This document shows, in pieces, positions 27,301 through 42,300 of a DNA stretch of 64,000 bases. The notes under the pieces were generated by a model, which worked only from the letters and a program-made list of their open reading frames with translations, ran no database searches and was not told the DNA's origin. The translations under genes and the position numbers were made by a program. This DNA is from Coprinus comatus. Its lineage: Eukaryota; Basidiomycota; Agaricomycetes; Agaricales; Agaricaceae. The stretch spans positions 62,001 through 126,000 of the forward strand of contig JAWPGT010000063.1 in the NCBI GenBank assembly GCA_034638255.1. Direction: 5' to 3'. Position 1 is the stretch's first letter. Every line of letters starts with the position of its first letter.

Positions 27301-30300
27301 CCTTCCCCATTTCTTGGCCATCCTGTAAAATCCAACCAATAATCAACACGCCCCCCTGACAGGGATTCTCCCTGAATCCTGTTTATTGCTTGGAATGTAG
27401 CCCGGTTCGTGATTGAACACCTGGAAATACACGCCGTAAATTACCAATGGGGTGCAATTAGAATAATGGCTTACCTCGTCGACATTCCCACAAGACAAGA
27501 TGACATGACCATTTCTCAGACCTTACAATCTCCTCCATTTTCTTAACCATCCCGTTGAATTCTGATTCCCAAGTATGTCTAAGCAATCATCGCGTTTCAA
27601 GCGGGACTCCTAATATTGTTGTCTATTTCATGACTTACAACAAAAAAACATAGAATACTCACCAGGCTGGTATGCAAATGATTATCATTGATAATTAATG
27701 CGTAATGGTCTGTATTTTTGGTCAGTTGATACACATGATAGAGATAGAAACGTACGGACAAAAAAACAATGGAACAAGAGATGACAGAGCCAAAAAAAAA
27801 CTCTCCAAAAAGAAAATTGACTGTGAAAAGAGAAAAAAATGTCAGCATACATTCGGTAATAGCGCAGGTACTGACCAAGAGTTCTTGAGCACCTGTTGGT
27901 GACATACTAGTAGGAGGACAATTCTTGCGGGGAGATTTAGCACAAACAAACAAGTTTGGCGCCTTAGTTGCGTTTGTTTGTCTAGTTCGTCCTTAAGGTT
28001 TCTGAACAATCAAGGACGAACAGACCTCTGCCTCCGTCATCCTCTGGTCTGTCCTCTCAAGGATATTGCTGTAGTGGCCAGGAGACGTACTGAATCGATT
28101 TTGGTTCAACTTGGTAATTTATGTTCGTTTATTTAACTGGTCATGGCTATAGTATATTAAAGAAAGCAAAGTTATTTGTCTTGGACACGGAGGTTCCGCA
28201 GCAATGACTCCTTTGGCAGTGGCAAGAACTCCATGCTGATGCCAACGAAGGAATAGCCCATAGTATGATGCACTGTCATCGTAAGCTCTCTTCTTTGTCG
28301 TTGCTCGTTGATGTCTTCTGATCCTTTTTCCAGCATCTCTAACGCTCCCCTCTATGCTAAAACCCCACTTGCATCAAACCCAGGCCTCGAAGGAAATACA
28401 ACCATTTTAAACCATGGTCGTGACCAAGAGCAATATTTGCCCTCAGACCATCACAGGTCGGCTAGTACAGGATCAAGCGGTTACAATCCCCCATCGCACA
28501 ACCCACATACACCCTTCAGCAACAAATCCCCCTTCGACACTGATAGACGACAGTGTTCAACACCTCTACTAACTGCACCTTCGACAACATTTGAAACATT
28601 CAAATTCGATGGTATTATTGAAAACCAAGGTACATACCAACCATTTTTTTTCACTTCCATCCCGAATTCCATCATATACATATGTAATACCGTACTTATG
28701 ACAACAATTCTAGTTTTGAGGATAGGTGTAATCCCTGCCTATTTCACGGTTTCATCTCTCAAGCATGGACTTTCCTGCTTTACGTCCTCGCAAAAGACGA
28801 TTTAGTACCCAAGGCCTCAACAAACAAAATCCCATCATTCATCATTTCATCTACATCATCAACAACACAATTACACAGTACGCCAAATTCGGGAGAATCA
28901 GCTACTGAGACTATGATGCAATTGGTATTCAATTGTTTTGTTAAAGGAAAGACGCATGTTTGGCCTATATATTTGTCAACTTCAACTACTGCAAGTATAG
29001 CCGGAAACGTCAATAAGATAGAGTATGCGGAACTTGGTGAAATTAAAGTGGCTGATGAAGATATACATAAGTCGGAATTGAGAAATGCATTGGCAGAATG
29101 TGGGCTGAAGTTTACGAAACCGATGAAGGAGATTAGAAGGTTGATTGGGAAATATGTGAAGAGGAGGTTTGAACTTTTGGTATGTGCTTTTTTGTTTCTT
29201 TTTTAACGCAATAGGAAATGTTAATGATATTCCCTGATATATACCATTAGAAAAACATATCCAAGTTGGAAGACGTTATGTGTCGCCGAAGACCACCACT
29301 CCAATTCTCGAGTATCTTCTCAAATCAGAAGATCTGTTGCTTATTGTCGGGCTCCCTCTCATCACCAACATTGATGCTCAATATGTCTCTCTACAAGGGT
29401 TAAACCTTAGGGATGGGAAACAAACAAAGCATGCACTCTTAGACAATCAAACCAATCAACTCTTTTCCCCATACGATGGTAATGCCATCTCCCTTTCCTC
29501 GCTTCCTCGAATGCATACATCTACTTTCGAGAAAAACACTCCTGTAACTCAATGTCATACCACTCAAAGATCCAGTATTTGAATCCAATATCCAACTTTT
29601 GCTTTCTAAATGTCTTCGAGCACTTGAAATCAGCGTATTGGATAATAATACCGTTCAAAATGTTTTAGGACACGGTCTTGGTGGATTAGGAATTGTCACA
29701 AAAGTTGATGACGTTCGTTCCATTATTTTGGGTACCAATATCCCATCTGACATTCCTTCGACTTCAAACTTGACTTCAATGGATTATAAAGTTCTTATTG
29801 AACATATTACAAAATCTATTGGGAGTTGTGAGCCTGAAGAGGAATGAAAGAAATTAAGATCGTTACCTATTTTTCCTATTCTCGATCTACTTGAAGGTCC
29901 TTCATCTTCACTTAAACAGAAACATTCTTTGATACGTGAGAAGGCTAGTGTTATGGGGGTTTTGAATGTTGACGTTTTACCTATTTTGGATGGATGCGTG
30001 TTTTTGGATTTGAGAGGGTATACTGCTACTGCGCATGGCATACTTCACTTTCTTTCTCCCTCTCCCACAACATCCTCTACCAATACTAGAATTGGAAATT
30101 CAACATCAACATCAATACCTTTATCGTAATCAATGCCATTAACAATACCAATCTTAACAACAAACTTACTCAACATGACAATCGACAATTTCCTAAGTCA
30201 ACACCACCAATTCGAATTTCAACTTGTGAAACATGAATGAGATATTCCAGTTGCCATTATTGAATGACTTTGGAATCAAAATTTTATTTTGGGTAAAGAT

Positions 30301-33300
30301 GGGGAAATGCGTAAACCTGAAGAGATCGTGGATTCTGAGTGTAATGTTGGAAAAGTTTTGTTGATTGGAGTTCATAGTGAGAATTCAGAGATGAAGAAAG
30401 AGAAAGAGGAAAGGCGGGGACGAACCAGGGCCAGGGTCCAGAAGCAGGGTTAAACCTGAGAATGCGGTTTTGGGAAATGCCATTGAGGAAGTTGGATTTT
30501 GGGAGGTGTCGTTCAATGAAGCTGATCATCCAAAGGTGTTCGAATTATTGAAAAAGCTGGGTGTAAGGTAAGAATATACTCCTATTTATCGCGTAGTATC
30601 CTTCTGGTTTCACTCATGTCCTATACCAGACCCATGCCTGCATCGATACTGAACAGAATAACAAAGTTGGGACATCAACCTCTTACTCCAGGTGAAATCC
30701 CAAGTGCAGTTTGCCTCTTGGAAGTTATTGCTAGTGAAGACATCAACGAAACACTTCAATCCCAAATAATCATACCTGATACTCACGGTTTCTTGGTTCT
30801 GAAGAGGGTCAAAAAGCATTGGCACATATTTTCGTCACCTCGATATTGGCCAAATGTTGAATCGATTAAAAACGTCATCAACACATATAACAAAACTCAA
30901 ATCATAGTTGAGTTGTTGGCGAATGCAGTCAATGCAAAAGCCAAAAAAATTTATGTTGATTATTGATGAAATGACGACTGATTCCAACTCGAATCTCATA
31001 TCATCAAAACTTGCGAAATTCCAGAATTGTCCCTCATTGTTGGTGTATAATGATGCCATGTTCACGCAACAAGATGTTCAAGATTTGTGTAAGACTGGTA
31101 TTGGAGGAAAGATGGAAAAGGTGGAGTCGATAGGACGGTTTGGACTTGGAGCGTTAACGATGTTTCATCTTACTGAGGTGGGTAAAACCGATACATTTCT
31201 GATATTACATACTCTGACATTTCCTCTAGCTGCCAATGATTATTTTATCTAATTTTTCCATGTCTCTTGATCCATCTCGTCGCCATCTTAAAATGCCAGA
31301 AGGAAGGAACAATCAACAACTCAAGTTGCAGGAAGATCAGAGACATCTTTGTTGACATACTTGCTCTCCCGAACTCACATGCATCATGTTGTGGCGTAAA
31401 GGGTGCGTTGGCTGGAGGAAGGGGTAGACGGTTTGCGTGAAGCCATTGCCCATGGTTCTAGAAATAGAAGGACTGGAGGAATGGAGGATTGTGTGAAGAG
31501 ACTTAGCTGGGTCCTAACCCCCCGATCCTCAACATTCAACCATAACCATCGCCTTCCGAGAGAATCTCCGACTATTTCATCGCATTGGTATTACACGGCT
31601 TATCAAATGACCGGTGTATATGGAGTCTAGACCCACTCCAGTCACAATTCTAGTAAATTATCTCAACAAGAGCGTTTTTATGCAGAAAATAAAATCTCCC
31701 TAGCACGCTAAAACCTACAACATCATTCGAGGGACTGCTTTGAGTCTTGACTAGTATGTGATACAAATGTCCATTAAAGTAAAGATGTCTCACCTTAGCG
31801 TAAGAATGTGAATGTAGCTGCTGAGGTATTGAGATGAAATTTTACAGTATAAGTATTTTGGAAACCAAACAATGAGTGGAACAATACACATACAAAGAAT
31901 GAAAAAGGAAGTTGTCAAGTCACTGTAAAATGAAATGTTTTGTGTCGTAGATGGTCATGGCACCATACTTCAACAGAAGTTGATGATGAACCATCAATGA
32001 ATGATGAACGTTCATCCAGTTAGCCATGGACTCGGAGGCTGAACTTATCATTCAGGGAGTAGAAAAAGCCCAGGAAGGAGCGTAGTGGCATGGAACTTGC
32101 AATGTTGGTACTACACTACCCCATTTTGGCAGCAATACTGCTTTCAAAACTCATTATATGAATATCTAGGACTCATGTACATCATACCGCTTTGGCATTG
32201 TGAGAGAGAGAGCTCAGAGCTCACAAACAGAAGGAAATATACGTATAACGGCAAGCTACCCAACAACTAGCCTTGGTTGTTACGTCTTATTCCTCTTACT
32301 GCGGTGCTGAAAGTCAGCAGATGGATGATGGGTATGGGGTTGTTTTCGCTTCAAATTTCCTATTTCATGTTTTGAAGAGATGCCCTTCCTCTCCTGCAAG
32401 AAATAATGAAACGATATCAAATTTGAGGTAGGAATAATGGCAAGCAGGCTACTTCTTACGTACCTCCATAACAACCGCATTTGTAGCCGGTAAAGATGAA
32501 ATAGGGATACTAGCATGGGTTCCTGTCAGTAACCACCATTGCTCGGATGCGTTTCCATATTGCTTTAATAATGAATCTGACATGTAGGCTTTCTTCATCA
32601 GACCATAGAAGCTACCTGAGGAGCTCTTCTGCCTTTCAGTTCTCTCCACCTCTGTTTCCAGATGATCTGGCGATGATGGGAGATCATCAATTCTTGGGAT
32701 CAGGACCCGAGCCATCTCAGCGGCCATCTGCCTGTAGATTCGTGGTCCAATCCCTGGAGCACTGGCATAAGTCTGAAAGAAATCCTGAATATTATGCCGC
32801 ATAGCTTCTACCCCCATTCTATCCCCTTGGCAAGCCCAAAGGTACCTTTCATATATTAGGGCGGAGCGGCTACAGGACAGAAGGTAACAGAGGTCGACTT
32901 CCATGGGTCTAATATAAGACATATAACACCCAAGAAGCGATGATAAAAATGGTGGCAGCTTTTTTGGAATGAACGTTTCCCAGCCCACTAGTGTTTCCCA
33001 CTTCATGCACCGACCAGCCAACCAATGGTCTCCGGTCATACCATCTACAAAGTGGTTACGACCCCGATAGGTATTGGTGTATGTAAAGTCAACAAATTCA
33101 CTGATTCGAGGTGGTGATCCAGCTGTAAAAAATGCCAGCAGAGCGAGTTTTCTGTTAATCCTTTCACAAGAGGCAAATATGCGGGATATTTCTTCTCGGT
33201 CAAGTACAAGGGTTGTCTCCCCTGCGCAGGTAATGATGTCTCCATCCCCATCTCCAATCCTCTCTTGCACATTCAACCATCTGTCCCCAGGTTGGGAAGG

Positions 33301-36300
33301 TTCCAGCTCCCCAGTAGTACCATCCCCAACCTTTGTTGGTTTCCGGTCTGAGTTATAACAATCCTTCAATATATATCCTTTTGAAATGTACCCGAGATAC
33401 AACAAGTGGCTCCCAGAAATATTGGATCCCGTAACCTTCTTGGTCCAGCTGTAGCCTCCATGTAAGTTACCCCAGTCGTCGTTGATGTTCTTCAAGTCCA
33501 GATGCTTTGGACTAGTCCCTTTGAGGACATCTGATATTTCTCCCCTCACTTCTTGGATCAGTCTTTGTAACCCATTCTTCCACTCAGAAATGTTCAACGT
33601 AATATTCTTGTAGCAAATGGATGAGTTGTCGGGAGCAAGGGTCAGTGATGGAGCTTCTTTCTCGCCAGGAACTAAGCTAGTGGCTATCTTCTGGTAATGG
33701 GCAATTGTGGTAAATCGAGACGTCACTTTTGGAGCAAGGTTTTTGTTCACTTCTTCAAGAATAAAGCTTTGGATTTTATTAGTATAGATATTGGTCAACG
33801 GGGAATTAAAATACCTTTCTAATGAGCGCTTTGATGCATTGGATGGCTGAGAATCGTAACGGAAACACCCTTCATAAAACAAAGTTGTTTTGATAAGGTA
33901 CTTGAGGGCCGCAAATAACCCCGTCATGTGCTTTGCTTGCCTGAAGGTCCCATTTGGCTGGAGACAATATAATGCCATAAAGCACTCCAAAGGGTCGAGC
34001 CATCGGTTTGTATTAGTGCCGGTCGTACTAGAGAATGGGTAAAGCATAGGCTTGATAAGGTTATGCAAGGCATCCATTGCCTTCTTTTGTACGATTGTAT
34101 CAGCTGGCTCCTTGTTAAGGTCATGGATTATCTTCATCAGATTCATTGCATTTTTTTTATCGGATGATTGCAATGGGAGAGTCAATATTCTCTTCCTGAG
34201 AGGCTGACAGGAATGTATGATTAAAAGCACTAGCTTTTGTAGGATATTTCCATATCTCTTCAGGGCGCTTTTCCCCACCGAGTTCCACCACTTCCCATGA
34301 CTAAAGATTTCATCAGTAAATTATAGCCAGAAAAACATTAACAGGACTTACGCATTTCCACTCCCCATCATTGCCCTTATGGAGCAATTGGACATTTCAA
34401 ACATTCTTTGAATGCTCACCATATATTGTTCAACCACTGGCGTTAGTGGTTTGAGTTTGAGGTTGGCTAAGTGGGACTTTTTGAGCGATATAATTGATGT
34501 CAACCGCAGAGCCTTTCTTGGGTTTATCTCTTCATAATTCTCCTTCTCCTTCTCCTTCTCCTTCTCCTTCTCCTTCTCCTTCTCCTTTTCCTTCTCATCC
34601 TCATCCTCATCCTCATCCTCATCCTCATCCTCCCTCTCATCCTCATCCTCGCTCTCATTCTCATCCTCATCCTCGCTCTCATCCTCATCCTCGCTCTCAT
34701 TCTCATCCTCATCCTCCCTCTCATCCTCATCCTCGCTCTCATTCTCATCCTCATTCTCATCCTCGCTCTCATCCTCGCTCTCATTCTCATCCTCATTCTC
34801 ATCCTCGCTCTCATCCTTGCTCTCATTCTCATCCTCATTCTCATCCTCGCTCTCATCCTTGCTCTCATCCTTGCTCTCATCCTCATCCTCGCTCTCATTC
34901 TCATCCTCATCCTCTCCATAAGGCCCAGTAATGTAAGGGAGGATGAAGTCATGCCAGCGAAGTTTATTGAGAATCGGTGTGACGGTGAGAGGCAGTTTCT
35001 GTGGGAGGCATCGGTATTGTTGATGGAAGGCTTGGTGCAAGGGTTGGTGGAAGCTGAGAAACTGTTCCAGCCTCTCATCAACACTTGAGGTTGCTGGCAA
35101 GTCCACAATTTCCTCTACATCCCCTGTTACAGTAACTCTGAAGTAAGGGCTATGGCTACCCAAGCGTTGTGCAAAGATTATTTCTGCCTGTTGATTGTAC
35201 GCTTTGTCAAGGCAATCAAGATTACCTCGTGGTCTAAAATGTGTCTTGAAACTGCCCTGATTTAGAAAACATCTGTGGCAGTACTTGCACTGAAAACTAT
35301 GTTTTACAACCTCCAGGTGGGGTATACGTGGAACAGAGTGGCATTTCGGATGATCATGACGAGCAGCGATGACCGTGATAAACTTCGCCTGCGTCTCTTT
35401 GCTCTTCAGATAGTTGTTTAGTGCACAAGTAGCAGTTCTGTCACTACCATCGTTTTGGCAAGGCATTCTTGTTGAGTCCAAGTGGTCCTCAAGTAGAGAA
35501 TATCGAGATCTGTTCATTATTTTTCCACAAGTTTTGCAGATAATGAGGCAAGAGTTCTTGCCGTTGATCCAACTAGGTTGATAGATTGTATAGCCGCGCT
35601 CCTGCAACAATGTGAAGAAGCTCTCCTCAATGTGGTTGGCTTCAGAGACTTGATGAAGACGACGGTCTAAGATGATATCGGTGTTCTGAGTCCCTTTTCT
35701 CGTAGTTTTGAAAATGACAGCCTACCAACTTGTAACATTCTCATTGTCTTCATGAATAACAAAAGGATAAATGAAAGGGGATGGAAAGGGCGGCAATGGT
35801 GAGTGCTAGAAACGAACTATAACGGTGTGAATTATACAGCGAATGATGACACAGCTTTATCATTAGTTACGAGAATGCATTCGAAATCGGCGCATTGCTG
35901 TTGATTTGCGATCTAGTTCATCGAAGGGCGTGTTTAACCAATTTGTCCAAAATCTATGTATGGCCGTATGAAGGGAATGGTAAGCTGCGAGTCTATGCTT
36001 TGAGCTTTGTTTGCAGTGTGTTCACGCGATCCAAAATATGCCATGGAAGACGCTTGTATTTTTCAGTTTCTTGTCCTACCACAACTTGCGTTGTCTCCTG
36101 TTGTATTTTCCATTCCATGAAAATGGATCAAGGTACCAGATTGGGTCAAAGTAGGAGAGAGTGAAGAGAACAAACGATGCCGTAGTGATCTGTACGGACA
36201 AAGAGCAGTTGATGAATAATTAATATTATCCTTCTTTACCAGCCCTAGGAGGCGAAAGGCTGGGAGAATTGAGGTTCCAATTGCGAAGGAGATAGCAAGG

Positions 36301-39300
36301 CTGATGAGGAGATACGCAGGTAAAGTGACAATACCAGTGCCAGAGTCCCAAATGGCAAAGAGCTTTGAGGAATCCAATGAAGAACGGTATCAAAGAAAGA
36401 ACCAATAGCAGTGGTAATGCATTCAAGATAATAAAAACACCCCATGCTTTCAAACTTTCATGTTTAAGGTGATGGTGCTGGAAATCATGATGATCGTCCG
36501 TGGTTGTCCCAGTTGTATTTCTGCCAAAAAGCCCAAGTAACCATTGAGGACCGAACATCCCTACAAGAACCACAAGGAGACTGAGCACAAACGTGGAGTA
36601 GAGTAGGTTTGGAAGATCAGATGGTGCGGGGTCTAAGTGACTTTCTGGAATTGCAGGTTTGAGAACGCCGATCGCAATATGTCAATGGGAATGGCCCATG
36701 TGCTATGTTTTGAGATGGGAGAATCGATGGTTTAAGCTTAAATCTATCTGCGGAATGCCTTGGAATAGCTCCAATAGACGCTACTCTGAAAATGGCGACT
36801 GGGATAGAGATTAGACTGGCCTGTGCACAATTGTGAATGGGGACTCTCAACAACAACGCAAAGACTTACAAGGAAAACATATCATTTGATCTCTTCCTAC
36901 CAACTGCAGCAAGTGTCTTGCGTAATATTTTCGGCTGCCTCTTTACAAGTTGCCCAGGACTCATTCCAGTACGATTTAATGTATGAAGACATGGAAAAAC
37001 TAAGAATAGGTGCACCCAAGGTATTTTTCCATTTGTCCGTTTGTTGGGGAACCTATTGCAATTATAATGTCCGTAAATCCTGGAAATTTAAACGATGAAT
37101 GAGAGCATGTTCAAGCGCAATGAAAAGTGCGAATGTTTGAATATCATTTAAATAGTTCCGATATTTCGTTTCAACAACTCAATGAGTCAATGGTGGAACA
37201 GCGGCAGTTGTTGTACACACGCCCTTAACTAGCAATGCAAGTCTCCAAGCCAAAAGCTTGTCTAGTGTTCCCTGATGTTTGGACCTCGCCTCCATAATAG
37301 GATGCCTGTATCAAGATTGCATATCACATTGGATTGATGCTGCGCTGGTTAACAATTAGTATAAATGCCACAGCTTACGATTGTAAAAGAAATAGTAAAT
37401 TGTTTTTGTTGAATGCCGTTTAGAACAGAACAAACAACGGGATTGAAACAGATTGTATTGCATTACTACTCAGTACTCAACTACTGCATCACATCTTTGC
37501 AAGCATCAGAGTTAACGATAAGGCCGTAAGTGGTCACCCAAGCATTCGATCATTGAGTGGGTCAAATGTGTAGAAGCAGCGCAATTCAAAGGCACTAATG
37601 GTGTAGTAGTGCACTCGCAAGTTGCAGTAACCATTCTCTCACCATGAATAGCTCCGCTCAGGACTTCTGCGTCCATTGCTCATGATCTCAGGTTCATTAA
37701 CTTTGGATTAGTCTCAAGGCCATGTCATCGGCTCACGGCCTCGTGATGGAAGCACATGCGTAGTAAAAGAAAACAAGAACGGAGTTGGATCAACTTGCCC
37801 AGGGAGCAACCGTCCGAGCAACCCGTGAAATCAACCCCCCCTCCGGTTGAGTCCCGTGTGACCTTCCGTTTTTGGATGGGCGGAACCTTGTCAATACCGA
37901 CGATAAGAAACACTAGCTTAGACACACCCGAAGATATACTGAACCCTTGTGTATTTCTGAGAACGTAGAAGTACAGGAACAAGAGCGTCTAATCTACTTT
38001 ACTACTTTCTTATTCTTTATATACGTCCTTTCTTTATTCATGCCGTCATCCTCGTCATCCTCGTCGTACTAATTACAACTGTTGTAAGCCTCAGGCTTAC
38101 AATGGGATACTTGTCACGCTAGTGAGGTTGACGCAATTATCTTGATTATAGTGCACGCACATACAGCACACCTATAGCACATGTTAATGCTTCGATTAAA
38201 CAAGGGTGTTGCAGATTTATCTTTTTACATTTCATACCGTGACGGAAAAACCTCCAAAAGCTGTAACTCCGAGTGTAATCGAACTTAGAGAAGGATTTGA
38301 GATTACTAAAACATACAAGAGTTTGATATCGCATTTAAATTGAAAGTAGAAATGATAATATTTTGACATAAAGAGGGAAGAGTGGCAGATGATGGATGAC
38401 GGTCGTTTACCGTAACAGCGCCATCAGCACTACGGTACGCATTGTGGCTAGTGTGACTGATGTTATTAACTCATCCAAAAACGGAAGGTCGTACAGGGCT
38501 CAACCGGGGGGGGTTGATTTCACAGGTTGCTCGGACGGTTGCCCCCTAAACTTGCGCAACTGCAGTCGCAACTTCATAACGCATTTGTATATGGATCTTC
38601 AAAGACTCTAGTTGCAGCATTGCGAAACCGCTGAGATTGTCTTACTAAGACATGCGTGGAGGGCGATTACAGATGATTGGGAATGGAACTACTGGTCCAT
38701 GCATTCCAGTATGGACCAAGGGGATGGGTCAAAATCGGGCCCGGTATAATGAGTTCTGGTATTATGGTAGAGTCCGTATGAGTTCTCTTGTTCACAATGC
38801 CGTCCGTAGGTTCAGAACTGTGTTTATTGGACTCTCCTCTGGATCCTCCTCTCCTACGATTCTCTCTTTGCGCTTTTGCATTCAGCCTCTTCTAAGTTCT
38901 ATCTTGCATATCCTTCAGTGACCTAGAAGAATGATTACTGCCAGCTACTCAAAAGTTGTTCAAAAATGACGTACCTTCTCTTTTGCAGGTCGTGATGCTC
39001 ATCTGCTAACATTTCAATCATTTCAATACCAGAGTCACCCAAAACAGGTTCATTCCATCCTGTAATGATCGAGTTAAGATCAAAATCAATGGGATGGATG
39101 GAATTGTTTTGTAATGTCGAAGCACGCATTGTGACTTGCAGGATCCTGCCATATCAAACATTGGCAATTGCCGTCCTCTTCATGGCCTCCTGGTACAGAC
39201 GCACGGCTATATGGAGCATTGGAATCATGTCGTAGCAGGGGTATATCTCCAGCGTTGGCATTATTATCCCCATCACCATCATCACAGAGTTCGTAATGTA

Positions 39301-42300
39301 ATGGGCATGAAGGGGTACGCATTGACACAGGTGTAGGTGTTATTGACGGAGGTGGCCCAGGTACTTGGAAGGGTAATGGAGGAGGAGAAAGCGCATGAAC
39401 GGGCGGGGTTTGAGGATGCAGAGGTGGAGGAGGGCCTAGAGTGTGAGTGAGGATATAAGGATCTTGCGTGGCAATTAGGACAGGCAATGCATATGGATTT
39501 GGATGGCAGATAACCATTGTTGCGGTGTCAACCATGTCAGCACTGAGGCGTATCTGCCTATGAAGTAATCGTCAGATGTTGTTGTAGATGTTGTGTATGG
39601 CAGTACCTCTGGGCGGTATGGCGTGGTAGGAGTTGCCAAAGAAGGAGAAGGAGATGCCCGTTGTTATGAATGTTCTCTGCCTCCAGCGCCTTCCCTCTTC
39701 ACAATTTTCAATTCCAACAAAGCGGCGCATGCTTTGAAGTCACTGCTGAGTAATGAGAATCAGACCGGGCGGGAGATAAACAGAAACGTACTGCGACGGT
39801 GATGAAAGATGACGAACTGCATAAAGGAGCCCTTAGGCCCAGAACCAAGGAAAGCTTTTTGTTTAAAGCCTTAAACGCATGGTTCCAATGCCAAACGGCG
39901 GGCTAGCTCCTGAATGTTTGAATGTTGGGTGGAAGTCGGAATGCCGGTGCACCGTGTCGGCAGTTGGATGCATTCAGGGTTTGATGGCTGTACAAATTTG
40001 GAAATCAATCTCATGTATGTTGAGAGTTGAGACTCGGCAATGTCAGACCGTCGCAGATGGAAGCGCTTGCCATCAGTCGTCTATGCGGGGGATTTGCTGG
40101 CCTGTTGTCATAAATGTGAAGAGTTTATTGGAATTCAAACAGGAATGCCGCATATATGTTCTATTATCATATTCTCGAATCTCAGCATATAAATAGCAAC
40201 AATGAGCGCCCAGTACAAAGTCACAGCTTTTCAACAGAAACATTTAACCTGAAATGAAGGAATATCTGGTATTGGAACTATTAAATGAAGTACTAAATCA
40301 AAACAGTTTTGTTGCGTAATAACTGAGTTTATCAATTATTTTCATTATCAGTCGCCTTGTGTTAATTTTGCACTGATATCAACTACCTCAAATTTTTGAA
40401 AAAGCAGTAACTACAGATACACCTGGTTCCACTTTAGTAGCACACTGTGAATATCAAATGAAATAACCAAGAAAATAAAATAAAAAGAGCTCAGCAAGTT
40501 ATGCATCTACTGCATAATCATCTACGTCTAGCTTGTGAAGCCAACTTTCAGCTACATAACCTAATTTTGCAATGTTAATCCACCTCAGAGTGGTTTCCTC
40601 CCACATCTTCTTGGTAAAGGCCATGTCATTTTTGTCCCCTTCAATTATTGCTCTTCTCTTCTTTCTTGATTCTTTACCTTCAATTTTAAGAGAGTTAGGA
40701 CCAATGCGACCATGGCACCATTGGATTAATGCTCTCTCAGTCTAAATTATTGCTGGCTGTCAATAGTGCTTTTAAGGAGATGAGGATCACACACTCACTG
40801 CAACTGCAAATATACCGAGAACTCCCTGGTATTCTTCAAACGGTACAAGACCAGGGTAAAAGTGGGTCGAGATATCCTCTTTAAATGCCTTGAAAGTATT
40901 ATCCTGGGCCAAAGCCCTGATCACAGGATGATTGTTAAACGTATCAAGTTCAAAATTTTGGAAGCTGGATTGAATCTTAGCAATCTTTGTAACTGGTGGA
41001 AAATCATCTCCTATACCTTTCTTTCCATGCTGCTACCCGATCTGCAAAAGAATGTTTTTCTTCTGATTTACTATACTCATTTATAAGACTTGCTACTGCT
41101 AGCTCCTTGATCTTATTCTTCCAGCTATGAATTTGCTAAATGGGGAGTGAATGGTTTTATCTAGAAATCAAGATGTATACATACCTGGGTGTGAATGGAA
41201 TTGAACTTTGCCCATGGATTTTCTTGTTTAAAGTACCAGGCAAAGGATTGTTGCAAAGTTTCTTTGTCTCTAATGCTATTCTAGGCAAATATATTAGATA
41301 TTGAGAACGGCGGATTGGTTGGGACGGTAGCTCACATTAGAGGTTTCCAGAGAGCTGTTGCGGTCATTCCCCTCCTTCTCCGTACTTGGCTCTGGGATCT
41401 TGATGAATTGAATGTATTTGAGATACCAGTTGACAGAAAAGATCCCGGTATCAGATGTAACTTACCTGCCTGATACGTCTATACGCTCCTGGATGCTCTC
41501 TTGTGGATGACAAAGGAAGTGACCCTGAGCAATGGCAATTTTGTGCCAGTGCCATATCCGGCTCATCAATACTTGTACATGTCCCATCTGGATTATTGAC
41601 CCTCGTAAATCTTCCATTTCCAGTAGCAATTCCTACTCTGTGCTGAATAGGGGTGAGATCAATAGGCCCACTACAAAGAAGAGGTAGAATTGTCATTACC
41701 TTTCCCAAAGTTCCAGTTGCAAAGTACGTAAGACCCAACTCATTATAATGGACCTTACGATGCGCTAATACCAGTAGTCCAAAGGCAATTCTGACTTCTG
41801 GATCCCAACATTGAGACCAGGTTTTTACCTTCAGTGCAGTTTGGTAGATTGATGGTAATGAGTCCATTTGTTCGACTGTAGGATGTACCATATTGATGGT
41901 ATGGGAGAGGCAATAGTCGCATCTCCATACCATTTCTGATGCTTTAAGGGTTGGCGGCTGGAACAAAACGCGTACCTTGGCTAAGAAAAGCGCTTGTAAT
42001 GGCTATACAAATATGAATATCAAAGTTGAACAAGTTTTTAAATATTACAAAATCTCTCACCTTGTCATCCACAACATCCAACACGCGTATAGGAGGGTCT
42101 GTGGGATCATTAATGCGCCCTATTGCCCATTGTTGATATTGCGGAGACTTTGAATTTTTTTTCCCTGCATCGGATTGAGGCACCGGAACTTCACTCAATG
42201 CAAGGTCATCAGAAGCTGCTGTACATAGGTTAAAGGGCTAGGAACATCAATAGGTTTCAGTTGCAGTAGAGAGAAAAAGCGGTTAATTGCCTTATGATCT